Of a stretch of DNA of 64,000 nt, positions 9,201 through 16,312 are shown in pieces. The position numbers were made by a program, and so were the translations under genes. The DNA is from Nocardia terrae (lineage in GTDB: Bacteria > Actinomycetota > Actinomycetes > Mycobacteriales > Mycobacteriaceae). Each line of letters begins with the position of its first letter. The first letter of the stretch is position 1. Location of the stretch: positions 620,001 to 684,000 of the forward strand of contig NZ_WRPP01000004.1 of assembly GCF_009760405.1 (NCBI RefSeq). Direction: 5' to 3'. The notes beneath the pieces are model-generated. The model saw only the letters and a list, made by a program, of their open reading frames with translations, made no database searches and was not told the origin of the DNA.

Positions 9201-10546
9201 AGCGCGCCCACCGCCACCATTTTGTCACGCTCGGGATGCGCGAAGGCCCTGCGCCACACCGGCATCGGCACCGAGGCGGGCAGCGGCACCCGGCTCAGCA
9301 GATGCGCCAGACCCAGGACCAGCGGGAGCCGGATGAGCGGCTCCAGCTTGTGCACATTGCGCAGCGGCGCGCCGCCGGAGTCCAGGAACAGCCGTACCTG
9401 CTCGGCGAACGGGCCGCCGAGCTCACCCGCGTAACCCGCGCAGATGCCCACCAATCCGACGATCAGGATCAAGGCGAGGCGTCCCCGGTGCGGCATCGAC
9501 CGCATGGCCAGCCCGGCCATCCCGGCCGCCGCCAGCAGTCCGGTGGCCAGCACCGCGGCGGGCTGGGTCACCAGCACCGCGCCCGCGATGCGTTCCGGGG
9601 ACACGAACGGCGTCCAGCTGTCGGTGCCGCGCAGCACCTCGCCGAGCGAGGCCCACTGCGTGGTCACGCCCGAGGATTCGATGTAGTCCAGGAACGGCGG
9701 ACTCACCTTGCCCAGCAACAGCAGTGGCACGACCCACCAGAAAGTGCCCAGCACCAGCAGCGGAATCCAGGCGCGGGTGAACCGCCACCACGCGCGATTC
9801 GGCTGGTACGAGATCCACCAGAGCGCCGCGGGCAGGAACGCCGCGGCCGTGGCCACCGCGTTCACCGAACCCATGAGCGCGAGCGCCAGCGCGCTGCCCG
9901 CGGGTGTCGCCATGCCGCGCCGGGCGGGCCGGTCGGGATCGTCCGGGGATCGCCGCTGCACGGCCACGCCGAGCGCGGCGGGGGCGAGCAGCACCCAGGG
10001 CGCGAGCATCATCGGCAGCGTCTCGGAGGAGATCGAGCCGAGCGTCGTGAGCACCCGCGGCGAGAGGGCGAACGCCACCGCGGCGATCACACGCGAGCCG
10101 CGACTGCCCAGGCCCAGCGTCTCGCAGAGCCGGATGATGCCCCAGAACCCCGCGAGCAACAGCAGGGCCCACCAGATGCGCTGGGTCACCCAGCCCGGCA
10201 ACCCGAGAATGTGCCCGAGCGAGAAGAACGCGCCGTGCGGGAAGAAATAGCCGTAGGCCTGGTTCTGCACCTGCCCCATCGGGGCCTGGCTGCTCCACAG
10301 ATGTGAAGCGCGGGAAAGGAAGCCGAGCGGATTCTGCGCCAGATCGTATTTCGTATCGGCGACGGTCTGCCCGGGCGCCTGCAGAAAGGTCAGCAGGAAG
10401 GCGATGAGGACGCTGCCGAGCAGCCAGCGGCGGCCCAGCGGCGCAGTATTCGGCGACCGGTCCTCGCCCGGACCGGTCACATCGGACTGTGAGTCTTCGG
10501 GTTGGCCTGGTTCGGAGGTCGTCCGGTCAGCGCGAGCCGTACTCAA
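6239..10546 (-). CDS. aftD: Alpha-(1->3)-arabinofuranosyltransferase AftD
   Basis: 1435 residues, close to the roughly 1400 of mycobacterial AftD. By family, it adds alpha-1,3-linked arabinofuranose branches from decaprenyl-phospho-arabinose to arabinogalactan or lipoarabinomannan on the outer face of the membrane. The N-terminal third is a GT-C membrane domain with about a dozen helices; the loops AQNPLGFLSRASHLW and QAYGYFFPHGAFFSLGH and the segment APLRNVHKLEPLIRLPL match the family. The large C-terminal part holds two discoidin-like carbohydrate-binding modules, seen by DGDPATAW (about residues 750-885) and DGDPRTSW (about 985-1135). The C-terminus returns to membrane helices. The start is TTG at 10546, overlapping the DUF2613 gene end by 20 bases; a GTG at 10480 is an alternative since no good binding site precedes the TTG. 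Confidence 0.95.
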   Translation of the reverse strand: MSTARADRTTSEPGQPEDSQSDVTGPGEDRSPNTAPLGRRWLLGSVLIAFLLTFLQAPGQTVADTKYDLAQNPLGFLSRASHLWSSQAPMGQVQNQAYGYFFPHGAFFSLGHILGLPGWVTQRIWWALLLLAGFWGIIRLCETLGLGSRGSRVIAAVAFALSPRVLTTLGSISSETLPMMLAPWVLLAPAALGVAVQRRSPDDPDRPARRGMATPAGSALALALMGSVNAVATAAAFLPAALWWISYQPNRAWWRFTRAWIPLLVLGTFWWVVPLLLLGKVSPPFLDYIESSGVTTQWASLGEVLRGTDSWTPFVSPERIAGAVLVTQPAAVLATGLLAAAGMAGLAMRSMPHRGRLALILIVGLVGICAGYAGELGGPFAEQVRLFLDSGGAPLRNVHKLEPLIRLPLVLGLAHLLSRVPLPASVPMPVWRRAFAHPERDKMVAVGALILTALALSTSLAWTGKLAPRGSYDRVPHYWEQTAEWLAHNASDTRALVVPGAPFGSQVWGLTRDEPLQALATTPWAVRDSVPLNPPGAIRAMDSVQRLIADGRPSAGLAATLAGQGIGVLVLRNDLDPETSRSTRPMLAHRAIEGSPGLTKVAEFGDPVETGRVEGLVADGDLRPDYPAIEIYRVASNPVGTPTEVRSGVGAPNSFPGAFTVPLDSLPVVQGGPEVVERLRRDPATPAGPTLLASDAAAAGLPSNDVTITDTPMDRESDFGRVDNHNSALRAPGDARRTHNLVPDYPVHGAQLVEGEWSGATITASSAAGDATQLGGAAPGSSTAAVVDGDPATAWISNGAEHAVGQWLRLDLDKPISSAVLRLTTSAAAIGSPVKWVEVETAKGTVAARITEPGTPVSISLPPGRTDWIKITAIHTEDGSAGGQFGISELSVDDYADRDNPVTLDIRHRTVLPPAPAGAQVRGWDLGQEFPGRSACFDSPDRVRCSKGLALAAEEPGLFERTLQVPQPLTVTPDLIVRTRPGPALEALLTDPDRPIARGQADVADPRGSALAATDGDPRTSWTAPETSVRNPAGAKPTLTIELPAPTLVTGLQVTPSAGDLPAHPTSISVNLGDGPQVREVNPDSGTTSRIDLHPRVTDRIEVSIQTWDGVLDRTALGFAQEQPPGLAEVNVLGPDYPAPADPNRPLTIDCAHSPTIVAAGRTLHTTVTGTAAELLSGAPLPATVCAPDAAGPDSDASASPDSGFEFPSGRVDVAVAPTELFTVDELRLDRTPALPPVADPNGRTGTQVLVLPLSTNVGWQAQTADGTALKPVVINGWQQAWLLPAGAKGPVTVAFPTDRWYRLAIFGGLLLLIPLAALAFRGARSPVRDDGPAPRSWRSRTVAGIGLAAGAGLIAGPIALVVTAIGLVVDHLSPRRWPRVLVALAGGGTAICAAALSTGPWRSFEGYVGGSLWVQFPALVGVIAVGIAALPPRR

Positions 10547-10697
10547 CGTTGTTCAATAGCGACGAACCGGCGTCGCCGCTGCGGTCGATATCGGGCCGCT
10601 TGTCCTGCGAGGCCGCCATCGTGATGACCAGGACCGCCGCCAGCCCGACCAGGGCTCCGCCGACAGCACTCGCTGCACCAGGAACGGCAAACTTCAT
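10527..10697 (-). CDS. DUF2613 small secreted/membrane protein (Rv0236A-like)
   Basis: 56 residues from ATG 10697, chosen because GGGAG lies about eight bases upstream; a longer frame to 10739 has no such signal. The sequence begins MKFAVPGAASAVGGALVGLA, a hydrophobic N-terminus, and ends in a short polar region with LLNNVEYGSR. This matches the DUF2613 family, whose mycobacterial member Rv0236A sits directly upstream of aftD as here. The 3' end overlaps the aftD start, so the two are probably co-translated. The function is unknown; the conserved pairing suggests help with AftD assembly or stability, which is inference. Confidence 0.9.
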   Translation of the reverse strand: MKFAVPGAASAVGGALVGLAAVLVITMAASQDKRPDIDRSGDAGSSLLNNVEYGSR

Positions 10698-10744
10698 CGC
10701 GGTACTCCCAACATCGGACGCATGCGTAACGGGAGCCAACGGCC

Positions 10745-10887
10745 CCGCCTCCCCGGCACTCTAGCGGACGGCCGGGTGCCGTCGTCCATCTCGTACCCGT
10801 TCTTGCGTTGGAAGCCGAAACTATTTCGGGCGTCCCCGGCGAGTTACCCCGGACGTCGCGAAATCAGTTGGCGCCTCGGCATACGGA
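10745..10887 (+). repeat. Dispersed intergenic repeat, copy A
   Basis: One of three copies of a roughly 145-bp sequence found between genes. It begins CCGCCTCCCCGG, carries TGCCG and GCGTTGG in the middle, and ends with the well-conserved core running from GCCGAA through CCCCGG, GAGTTACCCCGG and AAATCAGT to GGCATACGG. It lies between the isochorismate synthase 3' end and the DUF2613 5' end. Copies B (18698-18843) and C (27130-27275) have the same orientation. Confidence 0.85.
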
Positions 10888-10897
10888 AAACGCGGCG

Positions 10898-11989
10898 CTA
10901 TTCCGGAATCGGGCAGTGCAGTCCGCCCAAGAAGGTGCGGAGTTTGGCGGTGGTTTCGTGGAGTTCGGACTCGGGGTCGGAGGCGGCGACTATGCCGCCG
11001 CCGGCGAAGGCGCGCAGGGTGCGGCCGTCGGCGGAGAGTTCGGCGCAGCGGATGGCCACGTACCAGTTGCCGTCGCCGGTGGCGTCGCACCAGCCGACCG
11101 CGCCGGCGTAGAACCCGCGGTCGCCTTCGAGGTCGGCGATGGCGTCGAGGGCCAGGTCGGTGGGGGTGCCGCAGACGGCCGGGGTGGGGTGGAGGAGGAC
11201 CGCCAGGTCGAGGGCGGTGGTGGCGGGGTCGCGGAGTTCGGCGCGGATGGGGGTGGCGAGGTGCCAGACCTGGGGGGTGGAGAGGAGCTCGGGGCCCTCG
11301 GGGATGACGAGTTCGGTGCAGATCGGGGCGAGTCGCTCCCGGATCCAGTCGATGACGTAGGCGTGCTCTTCACGGTTCTTGGTGCTGGCCAGCAAATCTC
11401 GGGCTTGGGCCGCGTCGGCGTCCGGATCGGCGAGCCGGGGCAGGGTGCCCGCGAGCGGGTGCAGGGTGACGGTGCGGCCGCGCCGGGCGACCAGGACCTC
11501 GGGGGTCGCGCCGAGCAGGGTCTCGCCGGGACGCCCGGCGGGGGTCAGGTCGACGGCGTAGACGGCGGCGCGCGGATGCCGGGTCACCAGGTGCGCCGCG
11601 ATGACCTCGGCCTCCAAGGGCGTCTCGGCCTCGGCGAGCAGCGAACGGGCCGCGACCACTTTGCGCAGCGGTTGCGCCGGATCGCCGAGCTGCCCGACGA
11701 GTTTCGCGACGCGCGCGACATGCTCTGTGGCGCTGGGTATTTCGGAGATGACCCGGACTTCCGGCAGCTCCGGCAGCGCCGCGGGCCGCCACGGTCCGGC
11801 GGTGTGGGCGGCCTGTTCGGGGGCGACCAGGGCGGCGGGACGGCGGGGATCGAAGGGCAGCGCGCCGACGATCAGCTCGTGCACGCCGGAACGCAGCGCC
11901 GCGCTCGCGGCGGCCGCCGAGGCGAAGGCGGCGCGGGTGCCCGAGGTGCGGACGACACCGTCGGGTGTCGCGAGCAGAAATCCGTCCAT
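10898..11989 (-). CDS. Isochorismate synthase (MenF/EntC/DhbC family)
   Basis: 363 residues from ATG 11989 (MDGFLLATPDGVVRTSG), the start that fits the usual 360-400-residue length; an extended frame to 12040 adds only arginine-rich codons. The C-terminal chorismate-binding domain is clear: LGATPEVLV, HPLAGTLPR, STKNREEHAYVIDWIRERL, TPQVWHL, LHPTPAVCGTP, DRGFYAGAVGW and a closing FAGGGIVAASDPESELHET. These include the Mg-binding glutamates and the general-base lysine region. The reaction is chorismate to isochorismate, feeding menaquinone or salicylate/catecholate siderophores. No menaquinone or siderophore gene is adjacent, so the pathway cannot be decided from context. The copy A repeat follows its stop. 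Confidence 0.92.
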   Translation of the reverse strand: MDGFLLATPDGVVRTSGTRAAFASAAAASAALRSGVHELIVGALPFDPRRPAALVAPEQAAHTAGPWRPAALPELPEVRVISEIPSATEHVARVAKLVGQLGDPAQPLRKVVAARSLLAEAETPLEAEVIAAHLVTRHPRAAVYAVDLTPAGRPGETLLGATPEVLVARRGRTVTLHPLAGTLPRLADPDADAAQARDLLASTKNREEHAYVIDWIRERLAPICTELVIPEGPELLSTPQVWHLATPIRAELRDPATTALDLAVLLHPTPAVCGTPTDLALDAIADLEGDRGFYAGAVGWCDATGDGNWYVAIRCAELSADGRTLRAFAGGGIVAASDPESELHETTAKLRTFLGGLHCPIPE

Positions 11990-12124
11990 GGTCCGAACAT
12001 AGTCCCGGCCGTCGGCGTCGCGCCCCGGGGAGCGACGCATATCTCAAGGTGCCGGAGGTCACGAACGGGCTAATGTGCTGCGCCCCAGCATCTTTCCCGC
12101 AATTCCGGATCCGGGCCACCGCGT

Positions 12125-12613
12125 TCAGGTGTGTTTCGCGTCCGGCTCCCGTCCCGGCGGCACCATGAGGACCGGCCGGTGGCAGTGCTTGAGCACCGCG
12201 TCCGCGACGCTGGAGTGCATGAGGGCGCGGATGCCGGTGGCTCCGCGGGTGCCCGCCACGATGATGTCCACGTCCAGCTCGTCAGCGACCTCGACAATGG
12301 CCGTCCAGATGGTGGTGGTGCACTCCACGGTGCGCGCCTCGGCGTTGAGACCGGCCAGTTTGGCCAGTCGCACGCCCTCGGCATTGATATTCCGGGCGTC
12401 CGCGAGCGCGACGTCCTCTATTTCGTCGTCGGTCATCCATTCGGGCTGCATCACCCCGGACAACCCCGACAGCCGTGCGGCCTGCCGCACCATCGGCTCC
12501 CACGCGGTCAGCACCACGGCTCTGTCGGCGGCCAGGAACCGTCCCGCGTATTCGACGGCCCGCCGGGCGTTCTCGGAACCGTCGTAGGCGATCAGCATCA
12601 AATCGCAGGGCAT
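12125..12613 (-). CDS. Universal stress protein (UspA domain)
   Basis: 162 residues from ATG 12613 with an AGGAGG site seven bases upstream. It is a single Usp domain: the N-terminal strand LMLIAYDGSENARRAVEYAG contains the Asp that contacts adenine in ATP-binding members, and the C-terminal GTRGATGIRALMHSSVADAV aligns with the G-x2-G-x9-G-(S/T) ATP loop. The last Gly of that loop is Ser here, so nucleotide binding may be altered. Mycobacterial relatives respond to hypoxia and dormancy signals; none of their regulatory sites was recognised here. It is divergent from the small-protein/ADP-ribosylhydrolase pair. Confidence 0.92.
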   Translation of the reverse strand: MPCDLMLIAYDGSENARRAVEYAGRFLAADRAVVLTAWEPMVRQAARLSGLSGVMQPEWMTDDEIEDVALADARNINAEGVRLAKLAGLNAEARTVECTTTIWTAIVEVADELDVDIIVAGTRGATGIRALMHSSVADAVLKHCHRPVLMVPPGREPDAKHT

Positions 12614-12841
12614 GACGAACCTCCTGGTGGGAACGTCTGTCTGTACCCCTGAGGCTACCTCTGAAACCGACCGTTCAGTGGACTTGGCAATCCTCGCCGC
12701 GTCGCAAGTTCTCCACAGTTCGCCAACGATTTACCCAAACCGGTGGTGTGCCGGGGGCTCTGGGTTTTCACTGAATTCGTCGGTTGTTGCCGGCGTTCGA
12801 CATCGCCGTCGTTGGAGCAGGGCCCGAACGAGGGGTGGAAT

Positions 12842-13288
12842 GTGCGGTTGGACGAGCTGACGACCCCGCAGGAGTGGGCGCGTGTATACCGCTCCCTGTT
12901 CGGTCTCCCCTACGTGCACGTGACCACCCCCGGATTCGTGGTGCTACCGCTGAACGACACCATCGCCGCGCTGAATACTCCGGAATCGCTGGGGGCCTTG
13001 ATACTTGACGAGCTGGTCGGGCAGGGGGTGCCCGGTCCGGTGCTGGTCCGGGACAAGCCCCCGCGCCGAACATTCCTGGCGGTCTTCGACGGCTATCCCT
13101 CCGACGAATGCCTGGAAGTGCTGGAGCGCAACAGCATCGACATCGGCCCGCATCGCAGCAACGTCATCCTGCCCACCGGATTCGGCCGCCACACCCACGA
13201 GGGCCGGTGGTGGGCGCGGCCGCCCCAGCGCGACGAATCCCTGCCCCTGCTCTCCGAGGTGGTCGCGGCCGCCCAGGCGGTGCTGTGA
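12842..13288 (+). CDS. Uncharacterised 148-residue actinobacterial protein (paralogue of 43796-44245)
   Basis: Starts at GTG 12842 (VRLDELTTPQEWARVYRSLFG) with GAGGGG eight to ten bases upstream. It has no signal peptide or helices; it is soluble and probably alpha/beta. Conserved points shared with the second copy at 43796-44245 are W-x-x-x-YR near the start, a GFVxLP strand, a central LEVLxRxxIDIG-like helix-turn, and the C-terminal LPTGFGRHTHEGRWW then RPPQRDESLPLLSEVV. No catalytic motif was recognised. Its TGA overlaps the GTG of the ADP-ribosylglycohydrolase gene (GTGA), so the two are translationally coupled and probably act together. Confidence 0.8.
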   Translation: MRLDELTTPQEWARVYRSLFGLPYVHVTTPGFVVLPLNDTIAALNTPESLGALILDELVGQGVPGPVLVRDKPPRRTFLAVFDGYPSDECLEVLERNSIDIGPHRSNVILPTGFGRHTHEGRWWARPPQRDESLPLLSEVVAAAQAVL

Positions 13289-14619
13289 CCATAGAGTCGG
13301 CCTTCTTCGGCCACCACGAGGCGGATCCGCGCGCCCTGCTGTACTACGAATGGTGCCAGCGCACCGAATCCGGTTACGCGGTCGATGATTTCGCGGAGGA
13401 AGTGCGGGAACTGACGCACACCGAGCATCCGCTCCCGGGCGCGTGCTGGCGCCTGCTGGATCGCGTCGAGCGGGCGCGCAGGCTGCCGGACTGGCCCTAC
13501 ACCGAATGGGCGGACGCACCGTGGAGCGCGAATCTACCTGATGACGAGCAGGATTCGCCGAACTCGATCCCCGCGGCGGAGCTGCTGGACCGGATCCACG
13601 GCGGCTGGCTCGGCCGCTGCACCGGTTGCACACTCGGCAAGCCGCTGGAGAACGGCTTCATCTGGACGCCCGAGAGCATCCGCAGCTATCTGGAGCCGTT
13701 CGGCGCGTACCCGTTGCGCGATTACGTGCCCGTCTCCGATCCGGTGCCGTCGGAGATCACCAGCCGGAGGGATTGGCGCGCAGCCACTCTCGGCGGCATC
13801 GACGGATGCCCGCGCGACGACGACATCGACTACACCATCCTCGAGCTGCACCTGCTGGAGCAGCGCGGCCCCGGCTTCACCGCCGACGACGTCACCGACC
13901 TCTGGCTCGAACGCCTGCCGTTCCTGCAGACCTACACCGCCGAACGCGTCGCCTACCGCAACCTCATCGACGGCTATGCCCCACCCGACACCGCCACCTA
14001 CCGAAACCCCTACCGCGAGTGGATAGGTGCGCTCATCCGTGCCGACATTCACGGCTACAGCCATCCCGGTCAACCCCGCCGCGCCGCCGTGGCGGCCGCT
14101 CGCGATGCCTCGGTCTCCCACGTGGGCAACGGTTTATGGGCCGCGATGTGGTCGGCCGCTCTGGTCGCGGCCGCCTTCACCACCCCCGGCCCCGGTGCCG
14201 CCCTGACCATCGCCGGATCGGTCATCCCCGCCCGGTCCCGCCTGGCCGTGGCCCTGTCGGAAGTGCTCGACGACCACCGCCGCGGCGACTCCTGGGAACA
14301 GGCCGTGGCCGCCGTCCGCAGCCGCCACGCCCACTACAGCTGGGTCCACGCCATCGGCAACGCCTGTCTCATCGCCGCCGGGTTGCTCTGGGGCGAAGGA
14401 GATTTCACGCGCACGATCGCCCTCACCGTCGAGGGCGGCTGGGACACCGACTCCAACGGCGCGACCGCGGGCTCGGTGGCGGGCATCCTCACCGGAGCCG
14501 CCGGGATCCCCACCCACTGGACCGCCCCGTTCCACGACACCGTGCACAGCTCGGTGGCCGGCTACGACGGCAGCCGCATCTCCGACCTGGCCCGCCGTAC
14601 GTTGAATCTGGTGCGCTGA
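13285..14619 (+). CDS. ADP-ribosylglycohydrolase family protein
   Basis: 444 residues from GTG 13285, overlapping the preceding stop by three bases. An N-terminal extension of about 85 residues precedes the catalytic fold, which starts DRIHGGWLGRCTGCTLGKPLE. The metal-binding motifs of the DraG/ARH fold are present: CPRDDDIDYTILEL in the middle and GGWDTDSNGATAGSVAG near the C-terminus, with acidic residues placed to hold the two divalent ions. By family, it removes ADP-ribose from proteins or small molecules. Whether the substrate is a modified protein or an O-acetyl-ADP-ribose-like metabolite is unknown. Coupling to the uncharacterised 148-residue protein suggests that protein is a partner or substrate. 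Confidence 0.88.
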   Translation: MTIESAFFGHHEADPRALLYYEWCQRTESGYAVDDFAEEVRELTHTEHPLPGACWRLLDRVERARRLPDWPYTEWADAPWSANLPDDEQDSPNSIPAAELLDRIHGGWLGRCTGCTLGKPLENGFIWTPESIRSYLEPFGAYPLRDYVPVSDPVPSEITSRRDWRAATLGGIDGCPRDDDIDYTILELHLLEQRGPGFTADDVTDLWLERLPFLQTYTAERVAYRNLIDGYAPPDTATYRNPYREWIGALIRADIHGYSHPGQPRRAAVAAARDASVSHVGNGLWAAMWSAALVAAAFTTPGPGAALTIAGSVIPARSRLAVALSEVLDDHRRGDSWEQAVAAVRSRHAHYSWVHAIGNACLIAAGLLWGEGDFTRTIALTVEGGWDTDSNGATAGSVAGILTGAAGIPTHWTAPFHDTVHSSVAGYDGSRISDLARRTLNLVR

Positions 14620-14633
14620 CCGACGAATCGGGG

Positions 14634-14705
14634 CCATGGAGGCGGGGATCGAACCCGCGCCCTCCGCCGTGTCGTGCCGGTGATCTACCGCTGATCTACT
14701 CCATG
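14634..14705 (-). tRNA. tRNA-like element with an abnormal anticodon loop
   Basis: Read on the minus strand it folds as a 72-base cloverleaf: a perfect 7-bp acceptor CATGGAG/CTCCATG, a 4-bp D stem GATC/GATC with loop AGCGGTA, and a perfect T arm GCGGG-TTCGATC-CCCGC. The anticodon stem CCGGC/GGCGG has one G-G mismatch and its loop is ACGACAC, so position 33 is C instead of the near-invariant U and the formal anticodon is GAC (Val). No CCA is encoded. It lies just after the ADP-ribosylglycohydrolase stop. It may be a decayed tRNA or a tRNA-like RNA; decoding ability is doubtful. Confidence 0.5.
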
Positions 14706-14725
14706 GCCGCTACCCACGATAGCGA

Positions 14726-14773
14726 CGAGGGCGGTGCCCCGGTTCGCGATATCCGACCGGGGCACCGCCCTCG
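14726..14773 (-). terminator. Strong hairpin terminator between convergent units
   Basis: A perfect 18-bp inverted repeat (CGAGGGCGGTGCCCCGGT at 14726-14743 and its complement at 14756-14773) with a 12-base loop. It lies 43 bases beyond the fadA2 stop on the minus strand and can also stop leftward-facing transcripts from the ADP-ribosylglycohydrolase side. Confidence 0.85.
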
Positions 14774-14815
14774 TTATGGTCCGCGCCTACCGACCGGCGC
14801 GAAATCGGTTGTGCG

Positions 14816-16138
14816 TCAGCGCTCGACGATCGCGACGACGCCCTGGCCGCCCGCGGCGCAGATGGAGACCAGCGCGCGGCCGCCACCCTTCTCGGCCAGC
14901 TGCTTGGCGGTCTGGGCGATGATGCGGCCGCCGGTGGCGGCGAACGGGTGGCCCGCGGCGAGCGAGGAGCCGTTCACGTTCAGCTTGGAGCGGTCGATGG
15001 AGCCGAGCGCGCCGTCCAGGCCCAGGCGCTCCTTGCAGTACTTGTCCGACTCCCACGCCTGCAGGGTGGCGAGCACCACGGAGGCGAACGCCTCGTGGAT
15101 CTCGTAGTAGTCGAAGTCCTGCAGGGTCAGGCCGTTGCGGGCCAGCATGCGCGGCACCGCGTAGGTGGGGGCCATGAGCAGGCCGTCGGGGCCGTGGATG
15201 TAGTCCACCGCGGCGACCTCGGAGTCCACCAGGTAGGCCAGCGGCGACAGGTTGCGCGAGGCCGCCCACTCCTCGGAGCCCAGCAGCACCGCGGACGCGC
15301 CGTCGGTGAGCGGGGTGGAGTTGCCCGCGGTCATGGTCGCGTCACCCAGCTTGACGCCGAAGACCGGCTTCAGGGTGGACAGCTTCTCGATGGTCGAGCC
15401 GGGACGCAGGTTGTCGTCGCGGGTCAGGCCGAGGAACGGGGTGATGAGGTCGTCCATGAAGCCGCGGTCGTAGGCGGCGGCCATGTTCTTGTGCGACAGG
15501 AAAGCCAGCTCGTCCTGCGCCTCGCGGGAGATGCCGAATTCCTTGGCGGTCTGCGCGGCGTGCTCACCCATCGACAGGCCGGTGCGCGGCTCGGCGTTGC
15601 GCGGGATCTCGATGCCGACCATGGACGGGCGCAGGCGGCCGACCAGCTTCACGTAGTCGGAGTTCTTCTTGGCGCGGTTGGCGTCGAGCATCCACTCGCG
15701 CATGCCCTCGCTCACGCCGATCGGCGCGTCGGAGGTGGTGTCGGTGCCGCCGCCGACGCCGTTCTCGATGCGGCCCAACGCGATTCCGTCGGCCACGGTG
15801 ACGATGGACTGCAGGCCGGTGCCACACGCCAGCTGCAGGTCGTGGGCCGCGGTGTACGGCGACAGGGTGGAGCCGAGCACGCTCTCGCGGATCATGCCGT
15901 GCTCGCCGACGCGCTTGAGCACCGCGCCGCCGACGACCATGCCCAGGCGCTCGCCCTGCAGGCCGAAGCGGGAGACCAGGCCGTTCAGCGCCGCGGTGAA
16001 CATGTCCTGGTTGGAGGCGTGGGCGTACTTGCCGTCCGAACGAGCGAACGGGATGCGGTTACCGCCGAGGATGGCAACCGGGCGCGCCTGCTTGGTGGTC
16101 TTGGCCGCGGCCTTCGCCGAACGGGCTTTGGTGGTCAC
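14816..16138 (-). CDS. fadA2: Acetyl-CoA acyltransferase (thiolase) FadA2
   Basis: 440 residues from GTG 16138, which has GGAG at about -10 and gives the usual length; a longer frame to 16183 lacks a site. The thiolase active site is complete: nucleophilic Cys in LQLACGTGLQS, EIHEAFA, the His of NGSSLAAGHPFAATGGR, and the C-terminal Cys of SICAAGGQG. It would cleave 3-ketoacyl-CoA with CoA to acetyl-CoA and a shortened acyl-CoA, the last step of beta-oxidation. The N-terminal 20 residues are Lys/Ala-rich, as in mycobacterial FadA2. It is divergent from fabG4-htdX, matching the mycobacterial Rv0241c-Rv0243 order, and shares the palindrome at 16216-16235 with them. Confidence 0.95.
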   Translation of the reverse strand: MTTKARSAKAAAKTTKQARPVAILGGNRIPFARSDGKYAHASNQDMFTAALNGLVSRFGLQGERLGMVVGGAVLKRVGEHGMIRESVLGSTLSPYTAAHDLQLACGTGLQSIVTVADGIALGRIENGVGGGTDTTSDAPIGVSEGMREWMLDANRAKKNSDYVKLVGRLRPSMVGIEIPRNAEPRTGLSMGEHAAQTAKEFGISREAQDELAFLSHKNMAAAYDRGFMDDLITPFLGLTRDDNLRPGSTIEKLSTLKPVFGVKLGDATMTAGNSTPLTDGASAVLLGSEEWAASRNLSPLAYLVDSEVAAVDYIHGPDGLLMAPTYAVPRMLARNGLTLQDFDYYEIHEAFASVVLATLQAWESDKYCKERLGLDGALGSIDRSKLNVNGSSLAAGHPFAATGGRIIAQTAKQLAEKGGGRALVSICAAGGQGVVAIVER

Positions 16139-16215
16139 TCGAGTCTCCAGTGTCTCGTCGGTGGAATTTCCGCCACGCGCCATCCCTGGGGACGCGCGTC
16201 ACTCGGTTTACATTA

Positions 16216-16235
16216 AACTTACTCTGGAGTAAGTT
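16216..16235. promoter_or_regulatory. Palindromic operator in the fadA2 / fabG4 divergent promoter
   Basis: AACTTACTCTGGAGTAAGTT: two 9-bp arms around a TG centre. Its edges lie 78 bases from both the fadA2 GTG (16138) and the fabG4 GTG (16313), so one bound regulator could control both directions. The same TTACYC-N3-RGTAA core occurs upstream of the TetR gene at 24.5 kb, fadE5 and etfD. Confidence 0.8.
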
Positions 16236-16312
16236 CATTTGTCGACACCGTACCGCGCATGTGTGCGCAATACCGCTTTTGGCGGGCCGAAACCAAGGAG
16301 AAGGTAGGAAAC

